DNA of 8,063 nt from Halanaerobiales bacterium (GCA_021736965.1 JAIPEV010000072.1:1-8063); one strand, 5' to 3'; positions 1 through 7,765 are shown, counted from the stretch's first letter. Numbers and translations: made by a program. The notes: generated by a model from the sequence alone, not told the origin.

Positions 1-955
1 CAAGTTCTTTTGAGCTAACTTCATAATCTTCACTTAAGCTCTTATGAGATTGATACATTAAGTCTCCAAGTTTTTTAAAAATACTTTCTTTTAAAGCTTT
101 AACACTTTCTAATACCCTATGATTTTCTGAAATCACATGTTTGACCCGACGATATATAGTTTTATCTATCTTATTTTTATATTTTTGTAGTTCAGAAAAA
201 TTTACACTTCTTAAACTTTCAACATTTTTATTTAATTTTTTATTAAAAAATTTAACGGCAGCTTCACACTCTTCTCTTCGCTTATTATATTTTGAATCAA
301 CTAAGCCTCTTTCAACTTTAGAATCAATAATCATAAATATATATTTATCACTTCTAAATGGTACTAACTCGTATTGATTAGTTTTACAGTCAAGCAAAAG
401 TAAGTGATCCTTTTTACCAAGTCTTGAAATATATTGATCCATAATTCCACATTTTACTCCTACAAAATCATTTTCAGCTCGCTGTGATAAAAAAGCTTGT
501 TCTTGGGGGCTTATTTTAAAATCATTTAAATCATTTAACAAATATGCTATTCCAACTTCAAGTGCAGCAGAAGAGCTTAATCCTGCTCCCTGTGGAATAT
601 CTCCACTAAATAATATATCTGCACCCTTTATATCTTTTTTTAACTTTTTAAACTCAGAAACTACTCCCATTATATAGTTGGCCCACATTTTCTTTGGACT
701 GAAATTAAAGTTGTTAATTGAAAACGAATATTTTTCATTATAATCGTAAGAATATAAATTAATCGTCTGATCATCGCGTAGTTGAGCTACGAAAAACATC
801 TTTTTATCAATAGCCATTGGTAGAACAAATCCATTATTATAATCTGTATGTTCTCCAATAATATTAACCCTTCCTGGTGCTTGATAAATTCCTTTTCTAG
901 CTTCAGTCAGGTTAAAATTTTCAATAAAATATTTCCATAGTTTATCTGAATTCAA
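1..955 (-). CDS. galK: Galactokinase, C-terminus beyond the window
   Basis: This cytoplasmic GHMP-family kinase phosphorylates alpha-D-galactose with ATP to galactose 1-phosphate, the first committed Leloir step. I read 318 codons without a stop. Residues 28-46 carry the galactokinase signature (GRVNIIGEHTDYNNG), residues 118-131 the GHMP ATP-binding loop (GDIPQGAGLSSSAA), and residues 170-174 GIMDQ, whose Asp173 matches the catalytic Asp of the family. About 70 residues, including the third GHMP motif, should lie past the left edge, since family members are near 390 aa. The start is TTG at 955-953. An in-frame TAG lies 15 nt upstream and no ATG or GTG lies between, and AGAGGTG sits 5 nt before the TTG. 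Only 2 nt separate it from the galT stop, so the two genes are very likely one operon with coupled translation. Identity is secure; the TTG start is well supported. Confidence 0.96.
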   Translation of the reverse strand, partial: MNSDKLWKYFIENFNLTEARKGIYQAPGRVNIIGEHTDYNNGFVLPMAIDKKMFFVAQLRDDQTINLYSYDYNEKYSFSINNFNFSPKKMWANYIMGVVSEFKKLKKDIKGADILFSGDIPQGAGLSSSAALEVGIAYLLNDLNDFKISPQEQAFLSQRAENDFVGVKCGIMDQYISRLGKKDHLLLLDCKTNQYELVPFRSDKYIFMIIDSKVERGLVDSKYNKRREECEAAVKFFNKKLNKNVESLRSVNFSELQKYKNKIDKTIYRRVKHVISENHRVLESVKALKESIFKKLGDLMYQSHKSLSEDYEVSSKEL

Positions 956-967
956 ATCTACACCTCT
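956..967 (-). promoter_or_regulatory. galK ribosome binding site inside the galT 3' end
   Basis: AGAGGTG (967-961) overlaps the last codons and stop of galT and lies 5 nt before TTG at 955. It fixes TTG as the galK start, because no other start codon exists between this site and the upstream in-frame TAG. The arrangement implies that ribosomes finishing galT restart on galK. Confidence 0.8.
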
Positions 968-2511
968 TTTCTATTTATATTCATCTCAGCCATAAACTGA
1001 TTAAACTTATCATTTCCATCTGAGTTATTTTTAAAAACACTTGCATCTTTTAATACTTGTAAAAATTTTTGGCCGACTTCTAATTTTATAACTTTTTTTG
1101 CCTGATCAGGATCTAAATTAGTACCATATTTTTTAACTAATTTGAGTATCCATTTTTTATGTTTATTCATTTTTTTAACTAAAAGTATCTTTTCTACTGA
1201 TTTTTTATTACTTAAAACATCTTCTATTAATTTCAATTCTTTTTTTAATCTACCGGGAAGTATTGCCCTGCCCATTACTTCGATTAAACCAATGTTTTCT
1301 TTTTTTATATGATGTAGATTTTTATGTGGATGAAAGATTCCGGTCGGATATTCATCGTTTTTACGATTGTTTCTCAATACTAAATCTGTTTGATAGTATT
1401 CATCTTTTTTACGCACGATTGGTGTAATTGTATTATGGTTGAGAAGCTTACAATCTGTCATTGAATAAGCCTTAATATCTGCACTTAAATCAGTATACTT
1501 TCTCCATTTCTTTAAAATTAAAACAGCCAAATTAATTATGTTTTTTCTACTTTTACTTTGTAATCTTATAACTGACATCGGCCAGTGAATTCTTGAAATA
1601 TTTACTTTTTTAAAATCAGAGTGCTCATAATATTCTTCTTTTCTAGCTGCTTCCATTGGAAAGTGATGTCTTCCCCCCTGAAAATGGTCATGGTTCAATA
1701 TAGAGCCGCCTACAAGGGGTAGATCTGCATTAGAACCAATGAAGTAATGAGGAAATATATCTATAAAATCAAACAAGGCTTTAAAAGTATCTTTATTAAT
1801 CTGCATCGGTCTGTGTTCTTTATTAAAAACAATAGAGTGCTCATTATAATATAGATAAGGAGAGTATTGAAAAAACCAAATTTCATCATTTAGTTTAAGT
1901 TTAATGATACGGTGATTTTGTCGGGCTGGATGATTTAAGTTCCCAGTGAAACCAATGTTTTCCAAACAAAGATAACATTTTGGATAACTAATTTTAGGTA
2001 ATTTATTAGCCTTTTCAATTTCAACAGGATCTTTTTCTGGTTTTGAAAGATTAATAGTAATTTCGATTTCACCATAATTAGTCTGACTTATCCAATTTAG
2101 ATTTTTTGCAATTCTTGTTTTTCTGATATAATTACTAGCTATTGAAAGGTTATAATATTGATCAGTTGCTTTTTTTATGTTTTTTTGATTAACTGTTTTC
2201 CAAAAAGCATTATTTACTTCTGATTGTCTGGGCATTAATTTGCCCATTACTCTTACATCAAATAAGTCTCTTTCAGTTACGGTATCATTGATTAAATTAT
2301 TATCAACTGCATAATCAAGGATTTCTTTTAATAATATTTCAATATTTTCAACTTGTGTTTTATTATTATTTTTTTTTGGTACTTCAGTAATATTCAGTAA
2401 ATCTCTAATTTCATTTCTAGCAACTATTCGATCATAACCTTTTATTAAACCTTTATTTTCTGCATAATCAAGTAATTTTTCTACAGTTAAACTGATAGGC
2501 ATAGAAGTCAT
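958..2511 (-). CDS. galT: UDP-glucose--hexose-1-phosphate uridylyltransferase, class II
   Basis: This enzyme swaps UMP between UDP-glucose and galactose 1-phosphate, giving UDP-galactose and glucose 1-phosphate in the Leloir pathway. The 517-aa length matches the class II family (about 500 aa) rather than the shorter class I enzymes. The class II signature DLPLVGGSILNHDHFQGG is at residues 263-280. By analogy with the class I HPH motif, His276 of HDH is the likely nucleophile that carries UMP. Residues 178-184 hold a CxxC pair (KCYLCLE). A conserved C-terminal segment runs from GIFHPHKNLHH (391) to about 421. The ATG start follows AAGGAGG with 7 nt spacing. A second Met at residue 4 is possible but lies further from the site. 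galK follows directly. The 311-bp upstream gap carries a promoter candidate and inverted repeats. Confidence 0.97.
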   Translation of the reverse strand: MTSMPISLTVEKLLDYAENKGLIKGYDRIVARNEIRDLLNITEVPKKNNNKTQVENIEILLKEILDYAVDNNLINDTVTERDLFDVRVMGKLMPRQSEVNNAFWKTVNQKNIKKATDQYYNLSIASNYIRKTRIAKNLNWISQTNYGEIEITINLSKPEKDPVEIEKANKLPKISYPKCYLCLENIGFTGNLNHPARQNHRIIKLKLNDEIWFFQYSPYLYYNEHSIVFNKEHRPMQINKDTFKALFDFIDIFPHYFIGSNADLPLVGGSILNHDHFQGGRHHFPMEAARKEEYYEHSDFKKVNISRIHWPMSVIRLQSKSRKNIINLAVLILKKWRKYTDLSADIKAYSMTDCKLLNHNTITPIVRKKDEYYQTDLVLRNNRKNDEYPTGIFHPHKNLHHIKKENIGLIEVMGRAILPGRLKKELKLIEDVLSNKKSVEKILLVKKMNKHKKWILKLVKKYGTNLDPDQAKKVIKLEVGQKFLQVLKDASVFKNNSDGNDKFNQFMAEMNINRKEV

Positions 2512-2569
2512 TTTATCTCCTCCTTCTTTAAATCATTGAGGAAAAATTAATTATAAATTACTTAAGAAA

Positions 2570-2686
2570 TTTCCTATAATAATTTTTAAAATTTTTTTTA
2601 ATGTATTAAGATGACCCATATATTTAAATAATTTATGAGAGTTAGTTGGTTAATATTTCATCATAAAATGTCATCGTTATAGGAAA
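2570..2686. repeat. Nested inverted repeats in the galT leader
   Basis: The outer pair is TTTCCTATAA (2570-2579) with TTATAGGAAA (2677-2686), a perfect 10-bp match. Inside it is GATGAC (2610-2615) with GTCATC (2670-2675), a perfect 6-bp match. On the minus-strand transcript the outer 5' arm would fall at the predicted transcript start and the outer 3' arm about 60 nt before the galT start codon. The pairs could form a long-range RNA fold or be paired protein-binding sites. The function is unknown. Confidence 0.45.
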
Positions 2687-2693
2687 AACCATA

Positions 2694-2722
2694 TATATAA
2701 TATGATTATTAAGTATCATCAA
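2694..2722 (-). promoter_or_regulatory. Candidate sigma-A-type promoter for galT-galK
   Basis: On the minus strand TTGATG (2722-2717) is followed after 17 nt by TATATA (2699-2694), which predicts a transcript start near 2687. Spacing is ideal, but the -10 box is only a fair match and lies in an AT-rich tract where chance matches are common. The galM-like gene lies upstream on the same strand, so read-through is also possible. Confidence 0.4.
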
Positions 2723-2822
2723 TTCAAAACTAATAATTGTAAAAGTTGAGAATGTTTTATTTTGAAACGTTCTTTAAATAGATAATTATAAATATAAAGT
2801 ACAGTAACTTTGATTAAACAAT

Positions 2823-3752
2823 TTAAATTAAGTCTCCACCTAAAGTTAAAAGAATGTTACCATATATTCTTTCTCCAGGTTCAAGTTCTATAAAACCTGT
2901 ATCTTTAATACCTTTTTCTGCAAGATTAAAACCATCATTCGCATTTGTCACTGGCTCTACAGCAAAAAAATCTATTTTTTCTTTAGGTCGATAAATAACA
3001 AGATGTTTAAAAATAGGATCAACTTGAAAAGTTAACTTTAAGTTTGAGTCTAACCAATGAAAAGTTATATCACTATCAGGATTTATTATAAAACATCTAT
3101 CTAAAAATTCTGTAGAAAATATTCCTGACTTTAATTTCTTGTATTTATTATTTAAGGGTTTCCAGCCACTGTTTGGGATCTGCCCCTCACCCGGATAATA
3201 ACCAATTAACGGCAGGTCAGCCCTAATTTTTTCTGAATTGGAACTTATATATCGGTTCAAATATGGATGAATCCCCATTCCGACTGGCATTTTCTCTGTT
3301 CCAGTATTTTTGACATATAAACATATTTTAAGACCTTTATTTAATAACTGGTAACTTACACCAGTTAGAAAAGGGAAAGGCCAACTTATAGATTTTGAAT
3401 TACTACTGTCAAAATTCATTTTAATACTAGTTTCATCTTTTTTTATTACTTTAAAATTTTTATCAAAAACTTCTCCGTGAATTGCATTTTTGTTATCTTC
3501 ATTTTTTTCTAAAAAATATTTTTGCTTATTATAATTTAATACCCCAGATTTAATTCTATTTGAATAAGGTATTAAATTAAAAGAACTTAAAGAAAAGTAT
3601 TTCTTTTTTTTAAGAATTTCTTGAGTGGAAGGGAAAAAAATATCGTAATCTTGCATTTTTGTTCTTATTTTAAAAGAATATATAGAAGCACCTAATTCTG
3701 GAAGGACTTCTAAACTGATATTTTTATTTTTTAATTTAATAATTTTTTCCAT
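2823..3752 (-). CDS. galM: Aldose 1-epimerase family protein (galM-like)
   Basis: This mutarotase-family enzyme (309 aa, usual length about 300-350) should interconvert alpha and beta anomers of a hexose, feeding alpha-galactose to GalK. Key positions of the family are present: Asn65-Arg66 in IPYSNRI, His92 in AIHGE, the catalytic His162 in GIHPYL, Asp219 and the catalytic Glu266 in AVEPVTNANDGFN. No signal peptide or membrane segment is visible, so it is cytoplasmic. The ATG follows AAAGGATGG with a somewhat long spacing. It lies 311 bp upstream of galT on the same strand, which supports a role in galactose use, although the family also acts on other aldoses and related sugars. Family assignment is firm; galactose specificity is inferred from context. 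Confidence 0.88.
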   Translation of the reverse strand: MEKIIKLKNKNISLEVLPELGASIYSFKIRTKMQDYDIFFPSTQEILKKKKYFSLSSFNLIPYSNRIKSGVLNYNKQKYFLEKNEDNKNAIHGEVFDKNFKVIKKDETSIKMNFDSSNSKSISWPFPFLTGVSYQLLNKGLKICLYVKNTGTEKMPVGMGIHPYLNRYISSNSEKIRADLPLIGYYPGEGQIPNSGWKPLNNKYKKLKSGIFSTEFLDRCFIINPDSDITFHWLDSNLKLTFQVDPIFKHLVIYRPKEKIDFFAVEPVTNANDGFNLAEKGIKDTGFIELEPGERIYGNILLTLGGDLI

Positions 3753-3994
3753 TCACTTTCCATCCTTTCTCTAATAATAATCCAAATAAATAAAAAAAAC
3801 ATCAAATAATTATAAAAGTAAAATTATTTTTGCATTGTGTTGTTACATAAAGATCAAATGCTTAAAAACAATTAAAAATATCAAATGAAAAGCTGAGGAA
3901 TTTTTGATTGCTTTTTTATTATTATCCCATTTTATCAACTTCTATAATATTTTATTTTTCCCTTTTTAGATTACAAGATAAAATATATAAATAT
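3753..3994 (-). promoter_or_regulatory. Upstream region of the galM-like gene with weak promoter signal
   Basis: This 242-bp gap has no open frame worth calling. A perfect minus-strand TATAAT lies at 3814-3809, but the bases 16-18 nt before it resemble the -35 consensus poorly. ATCAAA (3880-3885) and TTTGAT (3903-3908) could close a loose stem just past the preceding broken gene, with ATTTTT after it on the minus strand. That would be a weak terminator at best. Confidence 0.25.
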
Positions 3995-5320
3995 CTATGT
4001 TTTTATTAATTTGTATTTTCCTGTAACTGGGTCATTTTTTATTTCATTTACAAATTTAATATCTAACTTTACATTAGTCATATCTTTTTTATTTAGAATA
4101 GTTGCTATTTTATCTTTTATATCATTTTTTATTTCTTTTTTATCTGCATTTTTTTGTTTTACAACTTTTATCTTTATTCTTTCATCTGTTAGTTTTATCA
4201 ACTGATATTTTTTTACTCCTTTAAGATGTATTTCAACGATCACTATTGGATGAATAAAATCAAACTTATTTTGATTATTTTTAAGCCATAGTAAATCTTC
4301 ACTTCTTCCTGATATATTATTTATATGTTTAAATTGATATTTATGATTTTCTTTATTACTTTCTGAAATTAGATCATTAATTTCATATCTTATTAGAGGT
4401 TCAGTATAGTTATATAGGTTAGTAAGCAATATTTTTTTATCCTTTATTTCTATTATCACTAAATCATCGAAAATGTATATATCGTTATTTCCAATACCTA
4501 CCCCCATCAGGATAGATTCGGAAGTTCCATAATAATTATATGGTGTTAGATTCCAAAGATTTTTTATCCGATTTATTATACTTGTTAATAAAGGCTCTCC
4601 GCCACAAATAATATGTTCGGGACTAATATCTAACTGATCATTTTCTTGATAGTCTAATAATATATTCAGTGCTGAAGGATAGCCGCTTATGATATCAGGC
4701 TGAAATTTATTCAATTTATTTATATAGCTCTTTAGCGGATAGTTAATATCAATTATTAAAATATCTTTATAGAATAATCCCTCGAATTTATCTATTGGAC
4801 TCAAAAAATAACTAACCCCCGCATAATGACCATCTACTGCCCCAATAAATGCATATTTTTTATTTTTCAAACTAAAACCTTCAAATAGACGGCTGGAACC
4901 AACTGCTTTTAAAAGATCCCAATTATTTTTAGTATAGATATAATAACCTATTTCTCCGGTTGTTCATGAACTGTGAACTACAAAATATTTATTTTTATAT
5001 TTTTCTTTGGGATTGGGCTTTTGTTCAATAAATCTAACAATATTCTTTTTTTTAATATGATTAGTCGTCAAAACATCATTAAAATTTTCCATTATCATTG
5101 TTTTGTTAACTGTTGGTAGACGTTCTAACTTGATATTATCTAAATCCCCATAATCTAGCCCTCTATCTTTATATAGTTCTTTATAAAAAGCACTGTTCTT
5201 AAAAGTATATTTTAAAAGTTTTTTTAATTTTTCATTTTGCAATTTATTTATTTTTTCTTTACTATATTTAAGATGTCTATCATATATTAACTTCTTAAAT
5301 AAAATATTTATTATACCCAT
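3995..5320 (-). pseudogene. PaaK/CapK-type adenylate-forming enzyme interrupted by one in-frame UGA
   Basis: Members of this ANL-superfamily group (COG1541-like) activate a carboxylic acid with ATP as an acyl-adenylate, often then making an acyl-CoA. Phenylacetate-CoA ligase is the best-known relative and capsule protein CapK another. The whole 441-codon reading is in one frame except for TGA at codon 119 (4966-4964). Around it the reading is VVHSS-stop-TTGEIG, and relatives have SSG-TTG there, so a loop glycine codon (GGA) appears changed to TGA. Other motifs are intact: ISGYPSA and IICGGEPLL, YNYYGTSES (A5-like), RYEIND, ISGRSEDLLW (A8-like) and a C-terminal TGKYK with the expected lysine. 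Length fits the family (about 430). The ATG follows AGGGGA at good spacing. Substrate is unknown. Nonsense mutation, sequencing error and recoding all remain possible, with mutation most likely. Confidence 0.85.
4964..4966 (-). other. In-frame UGA at the P-loop glycine position
   Basis: The codon is TGA on the minus strand, flanked by TCA before and ACA ACC GGA after. One base change (GGA to TGA) restores the SSGTTG phosphate-binding loop of adenylate-forming enzymes. Coding potential continues unchanged for more than 300 codons downstream, so this lesion would be recent if it is a mutation. Confidence 0.85.
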
Positions 5321-5385
5321 AAAAACATCCCCTGTAAAAAATATTTAAAACCTGACACAAGAGAATTGGTGATGGATATTTTTAT

Positions 5386-5399
5386 ATCTGAATTCAGAT
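5386..5399. repeat. 14-bp perfect palindrome ATCTGAATTCAGAT
   Basis: It lies in the 107-bp gap between the C25 remnant stop and the PaaK-like start. It is not followed by a U-run on either strand, so it is a poor terminator. It could be an operator for the PaaK-like gene, 66 nt before its start codon, or chance. Confidence 0.35.
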
Positions 5400-5427
5400 T
5401 ATGATTATTTTAATAGTTAATCGTTAT

Positions 5428-6505
5428 TTAATAATTTTTTATACGTAAACTTGGATCCCCAAAGAGAATAAATTTGTTAATATGGTGTGATTGAAACACA
5501 ATTTTGTAAAACTCATAATCATTTTAGAACTCACTGTTTGCCTCCAGATATTTTTCAACAAACTCCTGAATTGCAAAGGTCCACATATCTCCAAGATACT
5601 CGACATTATCATGATTCTATACAGCAATAAAAAGCTTAACTAATGGATGACCAGCTTGATTAGTTCCCATATGAGAACCCAAAAAACCTACTCCTCCTGT
5701 TTCAGGTGTAAGAAGCAAAACTTCAGCCATAGATTCTACATCTATAGTTGCAGGCTGTATAGGTGCTGGTTCCGGTCTTGGATCTTGCCATCCTTCATGT
5801 CCACAATCAGGTCAGCAAGGTGGATAGTTTCCATATCTATTCATATAAACATCCCACTCCTGAACAAATTTGGCTGTGTCACATGCACTTATAATAAAAA
5901 TAGGATACTTTCCTTTATTTTGAAGCTGAGACACGGTTGAATCATCAAGAACACCTAACGATAATCGGGAGCCATGTCCAAAAAAATAGCAAGACCTACA
6001 CCCTGATTAAGATCATCTATAATTAATTGTTTTCACTCACGAATGAATTGATTTTATTGATCTTTAGACCAGCTTGAAAATTCTTCCGGTTTATAACGTT
6101 TTTTAAACCAAGGTGGTTCGAACTGTGATTTAAAAAGCAGCACATTTGCAATAAAATCTAACTTAAGGTCATCATTAAATGAATCTTCAAAAGAATTCCA
6201 GAACAAAACGTAATCCAACCAGGTTGTCCATGGTTCAATCTCTTCAGTTTCATATTTGATAACCTTTGAAACATAATTTTTAAACTTCCTGTGTATTGGA
6301 AGCCGGAATTCGTCTCACTGCAACATCAGGTTTGAGATTGCAATTATCAATATTAATCTGAGCGAAATCTTCTGCCAGACCACCTTCTTCTAAAGGAGAC
6401 CACCACTCTCTAATAATGTTATTGTTATTACCATTCCAGTTATCAACTGATTCCCATTAATGCTATATAATTCCCTTAATAACTCATATTTTTATCCTTT
6501 TAATA
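5428..6505 (-). pseudogene. Gingipain-like cysteine protease (peptidase C25) remnant
   Basis: Peptidase C25 enzymes are usually secreted caspase-fold proteases. Reading the minus strand and allowing frame changes gives PDVAVRRIPASNTQEV (after about 6360), a segment matching the family's DxAVGRIPAS strand, then FGHGSRLSLG with the catalytic His (codon 5976-5974), IISACDTAKF with the catalytic Cys (codon 5883-5881), and GDPSLRI at the end. His and Cys are 31 residues apart, close to the spacing in gingipain R. Stops interrupt it: TAA 6056-6054, TGA 6035-6033, TGA 5814-5812, TAG 5619-5617 and TAA 5526-5524. Frameshifts lie near 6275-6285, in the A7 run 5980-5986 and near 6430-6450. The final TAA is 5430-5428. 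The N-terminus, including any signal peptide, is missing. The stretch is visibly richer in GC than its flanks, suggesting transfer before decay. No functional full-length product is expected. Confidence 0.85.
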
Positions 6506-6533
6506 AGTTTTTGATGTTAAATCAATCAAATTA

Positions 6534-7610
6534 TTAATTTCTAGTTCCTACTTTTTTAAATATCGCGAATAAATCCTTATTTATATATATTCTCTCTCTC
6601 CCAATCTTTTCAGATAATAAAAAGCCTTCTTTTTCGAGAGTTGATAGGTAATTAGAAGCTGTCTTTCTTGAAACACCGAGTCCATCCTTAATATGTGAAA
6701 TCTTAGTATAAAATTCAAAAAATATTAAATCTACTAATTCTTTTGAATATATTTTGGGGAGTTTTTCTTTTATTTTTACAGCAGTCGTTTCCATTAAATC
6801 ATTTATTTCTTTTATTAGTATCAATGTTTCATTAGCTGTTTTTTCAATTCCCTGCAGTATAAACAAAATCCAGTCTTCCCAATTTTGATTATTTCTTACT
6901 TCTTGAAATAATTTATAATAAATTGTTTTATTACGAATAATATATTTACTTAAATACAAAATAGGACTATCTAAAAGGTCCTTTAATACTAAATACAAAA
7001 CATTAAGTATTCTTCCTGTTCGTCCATTTCCATCGTAAAAAGGATGGATGGATTCAAACTGATAATGGATTACAGCTAAATTTACAAGAGGATCTACATT
7101 ATCATAATCCTCATTTATATATAGTTCTAGATTAGATAATAGAGACAATATTTCCTTTTTATCACCGGGTGGATTATAAATTGTTTCCCCGGTAATTTCG
7201 TTTTTTAATACCGTTCCCGGCAAGTTTCTTATTCCTGCTCGATTTGACTCAATTAAGCCTTGAATTTCAATAATTATATTAGTCGACAAAAATTTTTTCT
7301 CTTTAATTAATTCATATCCATGCCAGAGAGCTGTCCTATAATTAACAACTTCTTTTGCTGCAGGACTTTTATAGCTTTCACTACTCATTACTTTAAAAAG
7401 TTCATCATATGTTGTAATAATATTTTCTATTTCAGAACTATCTTTTGCTTCATTAATTATTACTGCATTAATTATAATATATTTATTGGGTATCATATCA
7501 GCAAACCCTTTTAGTTCAGCTAAAGATTTATGAGACATTGTTAGTTGTTTTAATACTCTTCTTGTTTCAAGATTTACCTCCGAAGGTAAAACTTTTAAAT
7601 CATTATTCAT
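6534..7610 (-). CDS. fic: Class II Fic domain protein with C-terminal winged-helix-like region
   Basis: Fic enzymes transfer AMP (sometimes another nucleotide part) from ATP to a hydroxyl side chain of a target protein. The catalytic motif HPFYDGNGRTGR is intact, as is the target-positioning flap with TGETIYNPPG upstream. The N-terminal part contains SSEIEN, which fits the (S/T)xxxE(G/N) inhibitory helix of class II Fic proteins, so activity is probably self-restrained. A C-terminal region (SHIKDGLGVSRKTASNYLS...LEKEGFL) looks like a winged helix-turn-helix. The domain order resembles the Shewanella Fic protein (about 370 aa). I choose ATG 7610 (358 aa) over ATG 7634 (366 aa): AGGAG lies 10 nt before 7610, while the upstream ATG has no ribosome site and sits almost on the predicted transcript start. 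No partner antitoxin is seen beside it. Confidence 0.93.
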   Translation of the reverse strand: MNNDLKVLPSEVNLETRRVLKQLTMSHKSLAELKGFADMIPNKYIIINAVIINEAKDSSEIENIITTYDELFKVMSSESYKSPAAKEVVNYRTALWHGYELIKEKKFLSTNIIIEIQGLIESNRAGIRNLPGTVLKNEITGETIYNPPGDKKEILSLLSNLELYINEDYDNVDPLVNLAVIHYQFESIHPFYDGNGRTGRILNVLYLVLKDLLDSPILYLSKYIIRNKTIYYKLFQEVRNNQNWEDWILFILQGIEKTANETLILIKEINDLMETTAVKIKEKLPKIYSKELVDLIFFEFYTKISHIKDGLGVSRKTASNYLSTLEKEGFLLSEKIGRERIYINKDLFAIFKKVGTRN

Positions 7611-7634
7611 AATTACGCATCTCCTATTTCTCAT

Positions 7635-7655
7635 TTACTTATATTATATAAGTAA
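7635..7655. promoter_or_regulatory. 21-bp perfect palindrome, probable fic operator
   Basis: Two 10-bp arms, TTACTTATAT and its exact complement, flank a single central base. The palindrome covers the -10 box of the fic promoter and reaches the predicted transcript start, so a bound protein would block transcription. The Fic protein itself carries a helix-turn-helix-like C-terminus and is the obvious candidate ligand. Low base complexity makes a chance palindrome easier, but a perfect 21-bp one is still notable. Confidence 0.6.
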
Positions 7656-7671
7656 TCTCTTCTTATTACAA
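7643..7671 (-). promoter_or_regulatory. Sigma-A-type promoter of fic
   Basis: On the minus strand TTGTAA (7671-7666) is followed after exactly 17 nt by a perfect TATAAT (7648-7643). Transcription should begin near 7636, which supports the shorter Fic start at 7610. This is the best promoter in the window. Confidence 0.7.
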
Positions 7672-7745
7672 TGAGACATGGGCAGTTTCTTTATTTTTTT
7701 ACTCATGTTTTTAATATATGCGTAAATATTTCTTATATATCAATT

Positions 7746-7765
7746 AAAAAAACAGGGATACCCGT
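7746..7765 (-). terminator. Intrinsic terminator after the SEC-C remnant
   Basis: On the minus strand ACGGG-TATC-CCTGT forms a 5-bp stem (one G-U pair) with a 4-nt loop, followed by a run of T residues (7751-7746). It lies about 60 nt beyond the SEC-C stop and upstream of fic, so it would end transcription of the former SEC-C gene and insulate fic. Confidence 0.55.

Larger units (their letters stand above)
2512..2822 (-). other. Intergenic leader region of galT-galK
   Basis: This 311-bp AT-rich gap separates the galM-like stop from the galT start. Read on the minus strand it holds a promoter candidate, then about 175 nt of potential untranslated leader, then the strong galT ribosome binding site. 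Two inverted-repeat pairs, one nested in the other, lie inside the leader. No open frame of note is seen on either strand. A weak 5-bp hairpin near 2796-2811 follows the galM-like stop but lacks a proper U-run, so I do not call it a terminator. Confidence 0.6.

Noticed and set aside
141..377. Plus-strand open frame of 78 codons
   Set aside because: It lies antisense to clearly coding galK sequence and has no family features.
2760..2775. Possible catabolite-control (cre) or LacI-type operator around GAAACGTTC
   Set aside because: Only the central AACGTT is symmetric. The outer bases match the cre consensus poorly.
2796..2811. Possible terminator after the galM-like gene (AAAGT and ACTTT arms)
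   Set aside because: The stem is only 5 AT-rich pairs and no continuous U-run follows on the minus strand.
4871..4963. Two separate genes in the PaaK-like region, split by a gap
   Set aside because: The 93 nt between the open stretches are in the same frame with no other stop and encode family-like sequence (TTGEIGYYIY), so it is one gene with one stop.
4964..4966. Selenocysteine at the UGA of the PaaK-like gene
   Set aside because: The residue expected there is glycine of a nucleotide-binding loop, not a redox cysteine.
5647..5940. Plus-strand open frame of 97 codons
   Set aside because: It is antisense to the C25 remnant, where the minus strand gives recognisable catalytic motifs.
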